A stretch of 64,000 bases of DNA from Salinibaculum sp. SYNS191 (GTDB lineage Archaea; Halobacteriota; Halobacteria; Halobacteriales; Haloarculaceae). The notes beneath the pieces were generated by a model. That model did no database searches and was not told where the DNA came from. It worked only from the letters and a program-made list of their open reading frames with translations. Location: positions 3,782,001 through 3,846,000 of the forward strand of contig NZ_CP147838.1 in assembly GCF_037338445.1 (NCBI RefSeq), given 5' to 3'. Within the stretch, counting starts at the first letter, position 1; each line of letters begins with the position of its first letter. The translations under genes were made by a program, and so were the position numbers. Below, piece after piece: positions 9,053 to 18,148 of this stretch.

Positions 9053-10075
9053 TCAGGCCTCGCCCCGAACGACGTCTTTCACGTCGGAGACGCCGGCGCG
9101 GCGAACGACGGCGCGCGCGACGTCCTGGGCCCCGGCGAGGTTGTCGGAGGCCCCGTCGAGAACGAGGAGTTCGGCGTCGCGGCCCGGTTCGACGAGTCCG
9201 CAGTTCAGTCCCGCGATGTCCGCCCCGTTGACGGTCGCCATCCGGAGGATTTCCGGGGTCGTCGCGTCGGTCAGTTTCGCGGTGAACTCCATCTCGCGGA
9301 ACATCGAGGGACTGTTGAGGAAGACGTTGTCCGTCCCCAGTGCAACCGTCGTCCGGTCGAGCAGGTCCCTGACCGGCGGGAGTCCGACGTCGGTCACCAG
9401 GTTCGAGCGGGGACAGACCACGACGGGAATCTCGCTGTCGGCGACGCGCTCGAAGTGGAGTTCCTCGGCGTGGACCATGTGGACGAGGAAGTCCGGTTCG
9501 AGGTCGAGCGCGGAGTTGATGTCGCCGCTGTCGACTTCGCCGGCGTGGATACCGAAGAGCTTCCCCGCGCGCCCGGTCGCGTTACGTTCCCGCGTGAAGT
9601 CGCCGTCTTCGGCCCCGCTGGCACCGAAGCCGTCGCTCGCTTCCATCGCCTCGACCGTCTCCCGACCGAGGACGACCGGGTCGATCGGTGTCCCCTCCGC
9701 AGCGTCGTCGATAGCGCGGACGCCCTCGACGCCCCCCTCGCGGAACTCGATACAGGTGGCCGTGCCGGCCGTCGCCATGAATTCGAGCGAGCGCCGCATC
9801 GCGGCGACCAGGTCGTCGCGGTCGGCCTGGCGCAGGAGGCGGTGCTTGAGGCCGTCCGGTGGGGCGACCAGTTCTTCGAGCGAGAGGCCCTCGCCGGCCT
9901 CCTTCGCGATAGAGTCCCCGATGTGGGTATGGGCGTTGACGAACGCGGGCAGGATGACGTCCTCGCTGCGGACGTCGGCCTCCTCGATGTCGACGATTTC
10001 GCCGTCCTCGATGACGACGCGCCCGTCGACGGGTTCGAACTCGCGCCCGCGGAGTATCGTCCCTTCGAGCAGCAT
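9053..10075 (-). CDS. Amidohydrolase / chlorohydrolase family protein
   Basis: A 340-residue metal-dependent hydrolase of the cytosine-deaminase/TrzN-like group. Visible motifs are NAHTHIGDS (first metal histidines), HAGEVDSGD, VHMVHAEE and ALGTDNVFLNSPSMFREM (metal/catalytic aspartate). It ends with the typical IVEPGRDAEL-type return strand, here LVEPGRDAELLVLDG. A small composite beta domain flanks the barrel (residues 1-45 and about 290-325). The natural substrate is unknown; an aminohydrolase acting on a nucleobase- or amidine-like compound is the family expectation. I begin at MLLEGTIL, which aligns with the family start; two upstream ATGs are possible. Confidence 0.85.
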   Translation of the reverse strand: MLLEGTILRGREFEPVDGRVVIEDGEIVDIEEADVRSEDVILPAFVNAHTHIGDSIAKEAGEGLSLEELVAPPDGLKHRLLRQADRDDLVAAMRRSLEFMATAGTATCIEFREGGVEGVRAIDDAAEGTPIDPVVLGRETVEAMEASDGFGASGAEDGDFTRERNATGRAGKLFGIHAGEVDSGDINSALDLEPDFLVHMVHAEELHFERVADSEIPVVVCPRSNLVTDVGLPPVRDLLDRTTVALGTDNVFLNSPSMFREMEFTAKLTDATTPEILRMATVNGADIAGLNCGLVEPGRDAELLVLDGASDNLAGAQDVARAVVRRAGVSDVKDVVRGEA

Positions 10076-10155
10076 GCCCGTACCCAGCATCGCCCTCGCT
10101 TTGTAATCACCGTTCCCGGGGCGTGGCACCGGACGACGCGGACGAAAATTGCCTG

Positions 10156-10470
10156 TCAGTTCTCTGCGTCACGGACGACGAGCAGTCCGTCGGCGTAGAC
10201 GGTGACGGTGTAGCCGGCGAACCGGAACGTCACCGACCCGTTCGTGCGTCGCTCGCCGGACCGTCTGGGCCTGAACAACTTGTCGAGCGCGTCGACGTCC
10301 ACGACGTCGTGGAGCGGGGGAAGGTCCGTGACGTCGCGACCCGAGACCGTTTCGACGGCGGAGGTGACCACGGCAGCGATGGACAACTCGTCGTCCCAGT
10401 CGAACTCGACGGAGTGAGTCGCGTCGTGACCCCCGTCGTCTCTCCGTTCGCCGTCCGCCTCGTTGGTCAT
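10156..10470 (-). CDS. HalOD1 output-domain protein
   Basis: A 104-residue acidic protein with the features of the haloarchaeal signalling output domain HalOD1: an SVEFDWD start, then LSIAAVVTSAVETVSG, DLPPLHDVVDVDAL and a closing beta part FRFAGYTVTVYADGLLVV. Such domains follow response-regulator receivers or stand alone, as here; their target is not known. A TATA-like element (minus strand CATATATAACA, 10494-10504) is centred 29 bases before the ATG, so the transcript is probably leaderless. Confidence 0.8.
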   Translation of the reverse strand: MTNEADGERRDDGGHDATHSVEFDWDDELSIAAVVTSAVETVSGRDVTDLPPLHDVVDVDALDKLFRPRRSGERRTNGSVTFRFAGYTVTVYADGLLVVRDAEN

Positions 10471-10527
10471 ATCCGGGCCTATCGACCACTGCCTGTTATA
10501 TATGTCTATCCGCGTGCCGTCGGCGAC

Positions 10528-11751
10528 TCACTCGAAGTCTTCGAGGGTCGCGTTGATGCCGGGCCGGACGTCCCGGACGAGCGCTCCCTCAAGGTCCAGT
10601 CCGAGCGTGCGAATCGCCTGGTTCCCGACCCGCTCGCTGTGGTCGTCGGGCGCGTAGACGCCGAGTCGCCACTGGTCGCGCTGGGCGGCCCGCAGCGCGC
10701 TGACGAGCGTCGACTGCTGCCCCAGGCGGCGGGGTTCACCGTTGACGACCACGCGGGAGGTGGACTCCTTCATCTCCGGCCTGTCGGGGATCTCCAGGAT
10801 GACCTCCTCGGGGTCGACGTTGGCCGAGTCGGCGATGTCGCGTTCGAAGGCCCGGACCGTCTCGTGGTCCGCGATGAGCAGGTCCTCGGGGACGGCCTCC
10901 ATCTCCGCCCAGACGGCCCGCTTGTAGAGATTCCGGTCGTCGAGTCGGCGGGCGTACCCTGCGGTCGCCTCGCAATCGCGCAGCGTTGCGTGCAGCGCGT
11001 GGTCGTCCATCCGGCGCAACTCCTCGGCGGTCGTCGCTCCCGACGCGAGCAGTTTCTCGGCGGCCCGCCGGAGCATCGTCTTTGCGATGCGGGCCACGTG
11101 GTGGGAGTACACCGTCGGGTTCATCAGCCCACGGGCGAGCAGCAGACTTTCGGCGGACTGGACGTTCCCCTCGTCGAGCACGAGCGAGCCGTCCAGCAGG
11201 CGGAGTTCGTGGACGAGGCGCTCGTGGTCGATGGTGCCGTAGGGGACGCCCGTGTGGTGGGCGTCGCGGACGAGATAGTCCATCCGGTCGACGTCGAGTT
11301 CGCCGGAGACGAGTTGGCCGAGTTCGCCCTCGCCCGCGACGAGGTCCGCCACGCGGTCCGGGTTGATGCCGTGCTCGGAGAGGACGCGGGCGACCGGGCC
11401 GCTGTCGACGAGGTCGGCGATGTCGTCGTGGTACTTCCCGGTCCGGCGGTAGATGAGGTCCTCGATGTTGTGACTGTACGGGCCGTGTCCGATGTCGTGC
11501 AGGAGCGCCGCGGCGCGGACGCGCTCGGCCTGGCGGCCACGGATACCGAGATGGGAGAGGGCGCTGTCGGCGAGGCTGTAGACGCCGAGGCTGTGCTCGA
11601 AGCGCGTGTGGTTCGCGGAGGGGTAGACGAGGACGACCGTGCCGAGTTGCTTGATGCGGCGGAGACGCTGGACGGGCGGCGTTTCGAGGAGGTCCGCGGC
11701 CACACCGGTCACCTCGATGTGGTCGTGGACGCTGTCCTTGATAGTCGTCAT
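10528..11751 (-). CDS. HD-domain phosphohydrolase (SAMHD1/dGTPase-like)
   Basis: A 407-residue protein. It starts IKDSVHDHIEVTG and continues with the HD metal motifs: RFEHSLGVY (H), LLHDIGHGPYSH (HD) and DVDRMDYLVRDAHHTG (D). This arrangement is that of the YdhJ/SAMHD1-like HD family, which hydrolyses nucleotides or related phosphoesters. Residues after about 300 form a less conserved C-terminal domain. It lies between the HalOD1 gene and a phosphatase-like gene on the same strand, but spacings of more than 40 bases give no strong operon signal. Confidence 0.87.
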   Translation of the reverse strand: MTTIKDSVHDHIEVTGVAADLLETPPVQRLRRIKQLGTVVLVYPSANHTRFEHSLGVYSLADSALSHLGIRGRQAERVRAAALLHDIGHGPYSHNIEDLIYRRTGKYHDDIADLVDSGPVARVLSEHGINPDRVADLVAGEGELGQLVSGELDVDRMDYLVRDAHHTGVPYGTIDHERLVHELRLLDGSLVLDEGNVQSAESLLLARGLMNPTVYSHHVARIAKTMLRRAAEKLLASGATTAEELRRMDDHALHATLRDCEATAGYARRLDDRNLYKRAVWAEMEAVPEDLLIADHETVRAFERDIADSANVDPEEVILEIPDRPEMKESTSRVVVNGEPRRLGQQSTLVSALRAAQRDQWRLGVYAPDDHSERVGNQAIRTLGLDLEGALVRDVRPGINATLEDFE

Positions 11752-11793
11752 TGGGAGGAGGTTGCGCCCGACGGGATAAAAGGGCTGGCCGGC

Positions 11794-12342
11794 TCAGGCC
11801 GTCAGCGCCAGCAGAGTGAGCAGTTCCTCCCGCGTCGCGTTGCCGGCCTCGACGACCGCCAGCGGGTCCCGCCCCATCGACTGCACCGTCTCGACGGCCA
11901 CCTCGGGGGAGCACTGCCGGGCGTGGACGAGCCAGGCGGCAAGCACCTGCCCCGTCCGTCCGAGCCCCGTGAGACAGTGGACGACGACCGGCTCGCGGTC
12001 CGCGTCGGCCTCGTCGAGAAACGGGTGGATGTCCTCGCGCAGCACGTCGGGGTCCGCCAGACGGTGGTCGGGAATCGGGGCGTGCAAGACCTGGTCGGGG
12101 CCGAAAGCCTCGTTGTAGCGGGCGACGTTCGCGCCTCCGGCGTCGAGCTGGTCGCCCGGGAGCAGACAGCAGACACGCTCGATGCCGTGGTCGCGCATGA
12201 ACGAGACCCACTGCGCGACGGCCGCCTCGTGGCTGGCGGCGGTGTGCCAGCCAGGACAACAGGCTCCGTACACGATGTCCTCGTCCGGCCCGGCGGGGGC
12301 AAACCGGTGAGCATCGTTCTCGACCGGTGCCAGATTCGTCAT
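11794..12342 (-). CDS. Dual-specificity / tyrosine-type protein phosphatase family protein
   Basis: A 182-residue protein with a clear cysteine-phosphatase P-loop, V-H-C-L-T-G-L-G-R-T (Cys123, Arg129), matching HCx5R. A general-acid aspartate candidate lies in the IPDHRLADPDV loop about 30 residues earlier. The N-terminus carries an unusual GACCPGW and RVCCLLPGD pair of double cysteines. The natural substrate is unknown: phosphoprotein, or a small phosphorylated metabolite or RNA cap-like end. I start at MTNLAPVEND. The upstream in-frame ATG at 12387 would add 15 residues without conserved character. Confidence 0.82.
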   Translation of the reverse strand: MTNLAPVENDAHRFAPAGPDEDIVYGACCPGWHTAASHEAAVAQWVSFMRDHGIERVCCLLPGDQLDAGGANVARYNEAFGPDQVLHAPIPDHRLADPDVLREDIHPFLDEADADREPVVVHCLTGLGRTGQVLAAWLVHARQCSPEVAVETVQSMGRDPLAVVEAGNATREELLTLLALTA

Positions 12343-12458
12343 TGTGAGAACTGTCCCGGCCGCCCCCTTTGAGTGTATGCCCGCCATTCTCAGAAGTGAA
12401 ACTGTCAGCGATGCAATCGTCGCTGCGGGGCTTCAGTCGGGCAGCACTGTTCCCGACA

Positions 12459-12465
12459 CTTTATC
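12459..12465 (+). promoter_or_regulatory. TATA box of the cofD operon
   Basis: CTTTATC lies 25-31 bases before the cofD ATG. It fits a leaderless promoter driving the four overlapping genes. Confidence 0.6.
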
Positions 12466-12489
12466 ACGTCCCTCGGCCCTGGTAGCGGT

Positions 12490-13482
12490 ATGGTGACGTT
12501 CCTGTCCGGCGGGACCGGAACCCCGAAATTCCTCGCCGGCGCCGACGCGACGTTCGCGCCCGCGGAGACCACGGTGGTCGCCAACACCGGCGACGACGTG
12601 GAACTCGGCGGGCACCTCGTCTGTCCCGACCTCGATACCGTGCTCTTTCTCGACGGTGACGAACTCGACACGGACACGTGGTGGGGCATCGCAGACGACA
12701 CGGCCGAGACACACGACGAACTGCTCGCGCTCGCCGACGCCGCAGGGCTGGCGGGCGGTCCGCGGTACCTCCCGGCAGAGGCCCAGACCGACGGTCGGGA
12801 CATCGCCCGCTGGCGGCGCTTCTCCGGGGTCGCGGAGTTCATGCACATCGGCGACCGCGACCGCGCGGTCCACATCACGCGGACCGGCCTGCTCGACGAG
12901 GGCCACACGCTGACCGAGGCGACGACACACCTCGCGGACGCGTTCGTGCTCGACCGGACACTGCTCCCGATGAGTGACGACCCCGTGGCGACGCTCGTCC
13001 ACACGCCGGACGGGCCGATGCACTTCCAGGAGTTCTGGGTGGCGCGAAACGGCGACCCCGAAATCGAGGACGTCGAGTTCCGCGGCGGCGCGGACGCGAC
13101 GGCGACGGACGCGGTGCTGACAGCGCTGGCCGAACCCGTCGTCGTCGGCCCGTCGAATCCCGTCACGAGCATCGGCCCGATGCTCGCCGTCGAGGGCATC
13201 GAGGACGCGCTCGCGGAGACCACCGTCGTCGCCGTCTCGCCGTTCGTCGAGGACCAGGTGTTCTCCGGCCCCGCGGCGAAACTGATGGAGGCGGTCGGGT
13301 ACGACCCGTCGACGGCGGGGGTCGCGGACGCCTACCCGTTCGCGGACGCGTTCGTCCTCGACACGGAGGACGGCACGGCGCTGGACCGGCCCGTGGTCAG
13401 GACTGACACGGCGATGGACGACGAGGCGGATGCGGCGCGAGTCACTCGCGCCGTCGCCGAGGCGCTGGAGGTGGCGCGGTGA
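12490..13482 (+). CDS. cofD: 2-phospho-L-lactate transferase (coenzyme F420 synthesis)
   Basis: A 330-residue CofD. The N-terminus [17 protein letters not shown] is the family signature, with [20 protein letters not shown] following it and the [10 protein letters not shown] phosphate-binding segment near residue 219. The enzyme joins the phospholactate (or phosphoenolpyruvate-derived) moiety from an LPPG-type donor to Fo, giving F420-0. It is the first gene of an operon in which each stop overlaps or nearly touches the next start (12490-15645), so it is co-regulated with the three following genes. Confidence 0.95.
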   Translation: MVTFLSGGTGTPKFLAGADATFAPAETTVVANTGDDVELGGHLVCPDLDTVLFLDGDELDTDTWWGIADDTAETHDELLALADAAGLAGGPRYLPAEAQTDGRDIARWRRFSGVAEFMHIGDRDRAVHITRTGLLDEGHTLTEATTHLADAFVLDRTLLPMSDDPVATLVHTPDGPMHFQEFWVARNGDPEIEDVEFRGGADATATDAVLTALAEPVVVGPSNPVTSIGPMLAVEGIEDALAETTVVAVSPFVEDQVFSGPAAKLMEAVGYDPSTAGVADAYPFADAFVLDTEDGTALDRPVVRTDTAMDDEADAARVTRAVAEALEVAR

Positions 13483-14234
13483 CAGACGTCCGCGTCGCGC
13501 TGGCGAGTCTCAGCGGCGAGGCGGACGCTGCCTGGGCCGAGCAGGCGGCGGCGTACGCCGACACCGCCTTCCTCGGGGGTATCGCCCTCGACGAGCGGAC
13601 GCGGGAGGCGGCCCGCCGGATGGTCGAGCGCGACCGGACGGAGTTCCTGCCGGCAGACCCCGTTTCGTTCGTCGACGACCAACTTTCGGAACTCGCCGAC
13701 GTTGCGCTCACGCCGGGATTCAACGTCAGGACGGCGACGCTGGACCCACTGCGAGAGGCCGCGTCGGTCTGTCGGGACCACGGTGCCATCCTCGAAATCA
13801 ACGCCCACTGCCGCCAGGAGGAGATGTGCGCGGCCGGGGCCGGTGAGTCGCTGCTGCGGGACGCCGACCGCCTCGGCGAACAGGTCGAAGCCGCCGCGGA
13901 AACCGGTGCGACAGTCAGCGTGAAGGTCCGCACAGAGGTTCACGGCGTCGACCTGCCGGCGCTCGCGGCGGCCGCGTCCGACGCCGGTGCCGACTACGTC
14001 CACGTCGACGCGATGGACTCCGAGGACGTCATCGCCGACGTCGTCGCGGCGACGGACGCTCGCGTCATCGCCAACAACGGCGTCCGCGACCGGGCGACGG
14101 TCTCCGAGTACCTGGAGTACGGGGCCGACGCGGTCAGCGTCGGGCGAGCGAGCGACGACCCTGACGTCCTCGCCAGGGTCGCCGCGGCGACACGGGCGTG
14201 GTTCGAGCGACACCCGCGGGAGGTCGGACCGTGA
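13479..14234 (+). CDS. Dihydrouridine-synthase-like TIM-barrel flavoprotein
   Basis: A 251-residue protein that starts with GTG inside the cofD stop (GTGA). It has a Dus-type core: [20 protein letters not shown] matches the N-x-x-C...G-x-G-x-x-L FMN/catalytic loop, followed by VSVKVRTEV (the K-x-R strand) and a C-terminal phosphate-binding segment [11 protein letters not shown]...[11 protein letters not shown]. It is shorter than bacterial Dus (about 320) and lacks an evident RNA-binding C-terminal domain. Its place among cofactor genes makes a non-tRNA substrate worth considering. The name tRNA-dihydrouridine synthase should be read as a family label only. Confidence 0.75.
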   Translation: MTDVRVALASLSGEADAAWAEQAAAYADTAFLGGIALDERTREAARRMVERDRTEFLPADPVSFVDDQLSELADVALTPGFNVRTATLDPLREAASVCRDHGAILEINAHCRQEEMCAAGAGESLLRDADRLGEQVEAAAETGATVSVKVRTEVHGVDLPALAAAASDAGADYVHVDAMDSEDVIADVVAATDARVIANNGVRDRATVSEYLEYGADAVSVGRASDDPDVLARVAAATRAWFERHPREVGP

Positions 14235-15064
14235 GGACGACGACGGAGAACGCACAGCTCGCGCTCCTGCTGGAGGTGTCGGGGACGCCGAAGCCGGGCA
14301 ACGTCGACCGCGTCCGGGAGTACCCCGACCTGCGCTTCGAGCACTTCCTGGCCGGTGCGGTCGGGGCGCGCGAGGGACTCGCCATGGCCGCCGACGGTGC
14401 GCCGGTCGGAGCGGCGTTCGTGCGTGCTGTCGAGGGGATGAGCGGGCAGTCCGGGGGCAATACGCAGTTCGGGGCTCTCCTGCTCGTGACGCCGCTCGTC
14501 TGTGCTGCTGCCGACGGCGCGCTGTCGCCGGAGAGCGCCGACGCAGTGGTCGACGCGACGACAGTCGAGGACGCGGCCGACTTCTTCCGGTCGTTCGAGC
14601 ACGTCGAGGTCGCCGTGGACGACCCGCCGGCGTCGATGGAACCGCTGGACGTTCGACGGGGCGCGGAGGCGGTGCCGGCCGTCCGCGAGCGCGGTATCAC
14701 GCTCGGGGAACTGATGGCCGACAGCGCCGACCGGGACGGCATCGCGGCCGAGTGGACCGACGGCTTCCCACGGACGTTCGCGGCGGCCGAACGGCTCCAG
14801 AGCCTCGACGGGCCGGTGACCGACCGCGCGGCGACAGTCTACCTCGACGAACTCGCGTCGACGGTGGACACCTTCGTCGTCACGCAACACGACCGGGAGA
14901 CCGCAGAGGAGGTGCGCCAGCGGGCCGCTGTCGTGCGCGACGGGGACGAGGACGTCGAGGCCTTCGCGGAGGAACTCGTCGACCGCGAGGTCAACCCCGG
15001 GACGACGGCCGACGTCGTCGCCGGCGCGCTGTTCGTCGCGCTGGAGCGGGGAATGGAGGTCTGA
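14231..15064 (+). CDS. Triphosphoribosyl-dephospho-CoA synthase (CitG)-family protein
   Basis: A 277-residue helical protein. It starts with a GTG that overlaps the previous stop (GTGA); a longer in-frame start at 14198 is less likely because of this coupling. CitG-family marks are [17 protein letters not shown] near the start and [17 protein letters not shown] in the nucleotide-binding region. In citrate-lyase bacteria CitG makes the prosthetic-group precursor from dephospho-CoA and ATP, but no citrate lyase is visible here. The archaeal protein sits with cofD and DUF447, so it probably acts on another phosphoribosyl or cofactor intermediate. That is inference from context. Confidence 0.8.
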   Translation: MRTTTENAQLALLLEVSGTPKPGNVDRVREYPDLRFEHFLAGAVGAREGLAMAADGAPVGAAFVRAVEGMSGQSGGNTQFGALLLVTPLVCAAADGALSPESADAVVDATTVEDAADFFRSFEHVEVAVDDPPASMEPLDVRRGAEAVPAVRERGITLGELMADSADRDGIAAEWTDGFPRTFAAAERLQSLDGPVTDRAATVYLDELASTVDTFVVTQHDRETAEEVRQRAAVVRDGDEDVEAFAEELVDREVNPGTTADVVAGALFVALERGMEV

Positions 15065-15066
15065 CC

Positions 15067-15645
15067 GTGAGCGACTGGCCGGTCCCAGTCGAGGGCGTGG
15101 TGGAATCCATCGTGACCACGGAGGGGCCCAACGGGCTGTGGAACGTCGCTGCGCTCGGCCTCCAGGGGGGCGACGGCGAGGACGACGTGACTGCCCGAAC
15201 GTGGGGCCGCACGCGGACCTGGCGGAACTTCCGCGAGCGCGGCGGGGGCTACGTCCAGTTCTCGCGGGACCCCGTGGACTTCGTCGAGGCCGCACTCGCC
15301 GTCCGCGAGGAGGAATCTCCAGTCCTCGACAGCGCCGACGCGTGGGTCGAGGTGGCGGTCGAACGGCTGGACAGCGGGACAGCGGGCGGAACAGAGTGGG
15401 TCGACTGGCGGCTGGAGCCGCTGGACTCGACGGTCGTTCGCGAGACGGTGCCGGTGACGAGCCGCGGGCACTGCGCCGTCGTCGAGGCCACCGTCGCCGC
15501 CTCGCGGCTGGACGTCGACGCGTACGACACGGAGACGCTGCGCGAGCGACTCGCGTACTTCGCCGACGTCGTAAAGCGGTGTGGCGGACCTCGCGAGCGC
15601 GCGGCCTTCCAGCGGGTGCGGGACCTGTCGGACTGGGAGGAGTGA
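15067..15645 (+). CDS. DUF447 family protein
   Basis: A 192-residue protein, fourth in the cofD operon, with a GTG start two bases after the previous stop. It has a split-barrel flavin-reductase-like look: [26 protein letters not shown], then [20 protein letters not shown] and a [19 protein letters not shown] segment. No function is established. The constant company of F420, Dus-like and CitG-like genes suggests a cofactor- or pterin-related step. The long open stretch upstream in this frame is antisense/out-of-frame sequence of the two preceding genes and not part of the protein. Confidence 0.78.
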   Translation: MSDWPVPVEGVVESIVTTEGPNGLWNVAALGLQGGDGEDDVTARTWGRTRTWRNFRERGGGYVQFSRDPVDFVEAALAVREEESPVLDSADAWVEVAVERLDSGTAGGTEWVDWRLEPLDSTVVRETVPVTSRGHCAVVEATVAASRLDVDAYDTETLRERLAYFADVVKRCGGPRERAAFQRVRDLSDWEE

Positions 15646-15719
15646 GGGCGTCGGGTGCGGGTGGCCCGCGGTGGGTATCGAATCCTTTTAGGGGGGCAGC
15701 GGGTTACGTGGGTGCAACG

Positions 15720-15911
15720 ATGGCCATCAAACCCGCCTACGTCAAGAAGACCGCGACACTGCTGATGGAACGATACCCGGACGCCTTCTCCACGGACTTC
15801 GAGCACAACAAGGAGCTCGTCGAGGAGCTGACCAACATCGAGTCCAAGGGCGTCCGCAACCGCATCGCCGGGTACGTCACCCGCAAGCAGGCCCGTCCGG
15901 TCGAAGCCTAG
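15720..15911 (+). CDS. rps17e: 30S ribosomal protein S17e
   Basis: A 63-residue S17e with the typical archaeal sequence: [20 protein letters not shown], a central [15 protein letters not shown] segment and a short tail. A TATA-like CCTTTTAG (15684-15691) lies about 32 bases upstream. The stop overlaps by 3 bases the stop of the convergent DUF2892 gene. Confidence 0.95.
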   Translation: MAIKPAYVKKTATLLMERYPDAFSTDFEHNKELVEELTNIESKGVRNRIAGYVTRKQARPVEA

Positions 15912-16162
15912 TTCTGGCACTCGCCGTCCGCGTCGCGCGAACACGTATCGACGCCGAGCACCGCGTTTATCCCACAGAACTGCGTGGCGGCGTTGAAAAA
16001 GAGTCCAGCGGCTCCGACGAAGGCCAGCGCAGCCAGCGTAACGTCCGAGGGGAAGGCGGCTGTACCGACGACGACCAGCGCGACGCCGAGGAGGATGCGC
16101 GCCAGCCGGTCGTACCCGCCGACGTTCTTGCGCGCGTGGGGGAGGATGTCGAGTCCGGACAT
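15908..16162 (-). CDS. Small membrane protein, YgaP-like/DUF2892
   Basis: An 84-residue protein with a basic N-terminal stretch [18 protein letters not shown], which is the DUF2892 hallmark, and two hydrophobic helices ([11 protein letters not shown] and [21 protein letters not shown]). The short Cys-containing tail, [12 protein letters not shown], resembles the C-N-x-V-x-G-x-x-x-C end of many members. Its function is unknown; bacterial relatives are fused to rhodanese. I begin at MSGLDILP rather than ten codons earlier. Confidence 0.82.
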   Translation of the reverse strand: MSGLDILPHARKNVGGYDRLARILLGVALVVVGTAAFPSDVTLAALAFVGAAGLFFNAATQFCGINAVLGVDTCSRDADGECQN

Positions 16163-16285
16163 ACCTCCCGTTGGGGCCACAGGGACAAACACGTTTTGCG
16201 GCGATGAGCGGACAGCGCCGGCGACGGGCCGGGTGCGTGGGACATTTCCAAACTGTTTTGACCCGGCCTCGCCCTACGCACCCCT

Positions 16286-17323
16286 ATGACAGTACGCGCA
16301 GGCATCCTCGGCGCGACCGGAGCCGTCGGACAGCGGCTCATCCAGTTGCTCGACCCGCATCCCGACTTCGAAATCGCCGCACTCACCGCGAGCGGCGACA
16401 GCGCCGGCAAGCAGTACCGCGACGCCGCCAAGTGGCGCATCAACATGCAGATTCCCGACGACGTCGCCGAGATGACCGTCGGCGAGACGTCGCCGGACGC
16501 GGTGCCCGACGACCTCGACATCATCTTCTCGTCGCTACCCTCGTCCGTCGGCGCGGCCGTCGAACCCGAATTCTGCGAGGAAGGCTACGTCGTCTCCTCG
16601 AACTCCTCGAACGCCCGGACCGACCCCGACGTGCCGCTGACCGTCCCGGAGGTCAACGCCGACCACATCGACCTCATCGAGGTCCAGCGCGACGAACGCG
16701 GCTGGGACGGCGCACTCGTGAAGAACCCCAACTGCTCGACCATCACGATGGTTCCGCCGCTGGCCGCCCTGGACGAGGCCTTCGGGCTGGAGCGGGTCAC
16801 CGTCTCGACGCTCCAGGCCGTCTCGGGCGCGGGCTACTCCGGCGTCACGTCGATGGAGATAATCGACAACGCCATCCCCCACATCGGCGGCGAGGAGGAG
16901 AAGATGGAGACCGAGTCCCGCAAGCTCCTGGGTACCTTCGACGGCGCGGAGGTCAGCTGGCACGACGCCCGCGTCGACGCCTCCTGCAACCGGATTCCGA
17001 CGCTGGACGGCCACCTGGAGAACGTCTGGACGGACCTGGCCGAGAGCGCGACCGCCGCCGAGGCCGAGGCCGCGATGGAGGAGTACCCGTCGCTGGACCT
17101 GCCGTCCTCGCCGGACCAGCTCATCCACGTCTTCGACGACCCGTCCCGACCACAGCCACGCCTGGACCGCGACAGGGAGAACGGGATGGCCATCGCGACG
17201 GGCGGCCTCCAGGAGACCGAGGGCGGCCTGCAGTTCAACTGCCTCGCGCACAACACGATGCGCGGCGCGGCCGGCGCGTCGATTCTCAACGGCGAACTCC
17301 TGCTCGAAAACGGCTACCTGTAG
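16286..17323 (+). CDS. asd: Aspartate-semialdehyde dehydrogenase
   Basis: A 345-residue enzyme of the archaeal/fungal type. It reduces aspartyl phosphate to aspartate semialdehyde for threonine, methionine and lysine synthesis. NADP loop GATGAVGQRL at residue 10, SSNSSNAR, the catalytic cysteine Cys150 in LVKNPNCSTI, substrate-binding SGAGYSGV and a later R-I-P-x-x-D-G-H segment are visible. It is a stand-alone transcription unit with an A/T-rich element around 16252-16258. A threonine-synthase-like gene lies 15 kb away, not in an operon. Confidence 0.95.
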   Translation: MTVRAGILGATGAVGQRLIQLLDPHPDFEIAALTASGDSAGKQYRDAAKWRINMQIPDDVAEMTVGETSPDAVPDDLDIIFSSLPSSVGAAVEPEFCEEGYVVSSNSSNARTDPDVPLTVPEVNADHIDLIEVQRDERGWDGALVKNPNCSTITMVPPLAALDEAFGLERVTVSTLQAVSGAGYSGVTSMEIIDNAIPHIGGEEEKMETESRKLLGTFDGAEVSWHDARVDASCNRIPTLDGHLENVWTDLAESATAAEAEAAMEEYPSLDLPSSPDQLIHVFDDPSRPQPRLDRDRENGMAIATGGLQETEGGLQFNCLAHNTMRGAAGASILNGELLLENGYL

Positions 17324-17453
17324 CCGCTCTCCGACCTCGGCCGCAGTCTGGCGGATAGCGGCTCCCTCGAAACTGCTTTCAACTGTTTGAACGGTTTTGA
17401 ACGGTTCGAAACGTGTAATCCATTGATGGGTCTACGCGGTCGAGAGACGCACG

Positions 17454-18053
17454 ATGATGGGGGACGAACTGACGCTTCTGGTGGTCGACGACGACCGTGA
17501 CTGCCGGGAACTGTTCGCATTCTGGCTGCGCGACGACCACGCGGTCAGGACCGCGACCGACGGGGAGCGTGCACTCGACGAACTCGACGAGAGCGTCGAC
17601 GTCGTGTTGCTCGACCGCGAGATGCCGGGACCCTCCGGCCGGGAGGTCGCCCGACGCATCGCCGACGGCGACCACGACCCCTACGTGGCGATGGTGACGT
17701 CGAGAGCGCCGGACTTCGACATCGTCGAGACGCCCATCGACGAGTACGTCCGGAAGCCGGTCGAGCGAGGTGAACTCGCGGAGGTCGTCGCACGGTTCCG
17801 GCGCCAGGAGACGTACAAGACGGCCCTGGACGAGTTGTTCGCGCTGACAGCGAGGCTCGCGACGCTGGAGACGGCCAAGAGCGACGGTCAACTCGCCGCG
17901 AGCGAAGAGTACGCGCGCCTGCGAAACCGCGTCGCGGAGAAGCGGGCAGAGGTCGACCGGGCCATCGAGGAGGCGGGGTCCGACTGGGCCGTCGCCTTCA
18001 GGACCTGCGAGGTGGCGGCGACTCAGGGGACTCGCCTCCAGCTCCATCCCTGA
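17454..18053 (+). CDS. HalX-domain response regulator
   Basis: A 199-residue protein. Residues 5-115 are a receiver domain with the acidic pair D12-D13, phospho-acceptor Asp54 (VLLDREMPG), Thr82 (VTSRAP) and Lys101-Pro102. Residues 120-190 are a charged helical HalX domain (YKTALDELFALTARLATLE...EYARLRNRVAEKRAEVD), an output type typical of haloarchaea and of unknown target. No kinase is adjacent, so the partner is unknown. The 130 bases upstream contain the repeated motif GAACGGTTTTGAACGGTT-like (17386-17406) that could be an operator. Confidence 0.88.
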   Translation: MMGDELTLLVVDDDRDCRELFAFWLRDDHAVRTATDGERALDELDESVDVVLLDREMPGPSGREVARRIADGDHDPYVAMVTSRAPDFDIVETPIDEYVRKPVERGELAEVVARFRRQETYKTALDELFALTARLATLETAKSDGQLAASEEYARLRNRVAEKRAEVDRAIEEAGSDWAVAFRTCEVAATQGTRLQLHP

Positions 18054-18118
18054 TTGCGGCCACGCTGGCCGGGTAACCGTTGGCAAGGCGCCACAATCAG
18101 GCCACCCGATGGCAGGGA

Positions 18119-18127
18119 ATTTATACT
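18119..18127 (+). promoter_or_regulatory. TATA box of the flavoprotein reductase gene
   Basis: ATTTATACT lies 22-30 bases before the ATG at 18149. It decides the start (MERVDVAIVGG) over an in-frame ATG at 18080 and predicts a leaderless mRNA. Confidence 0.65.
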
Positions 18128-18148
18128 GGGCCGGGTCGGGAATGTGGT

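Noticed and set aside
10123..12372. 749-residue plus-strand open frame
   Set aside because: Antisense to the HalOD1, HD-hydrolase and phosphatase genes; composition is the usual shadow of GC-rich halophilic genes and no domain is recognisable.
13987..15066. N-terminal extension of the DUF447 protein
   Set aside because: It would overlap two convincing genes in another frame; the GTG at 15067 follows the previous stop directly.
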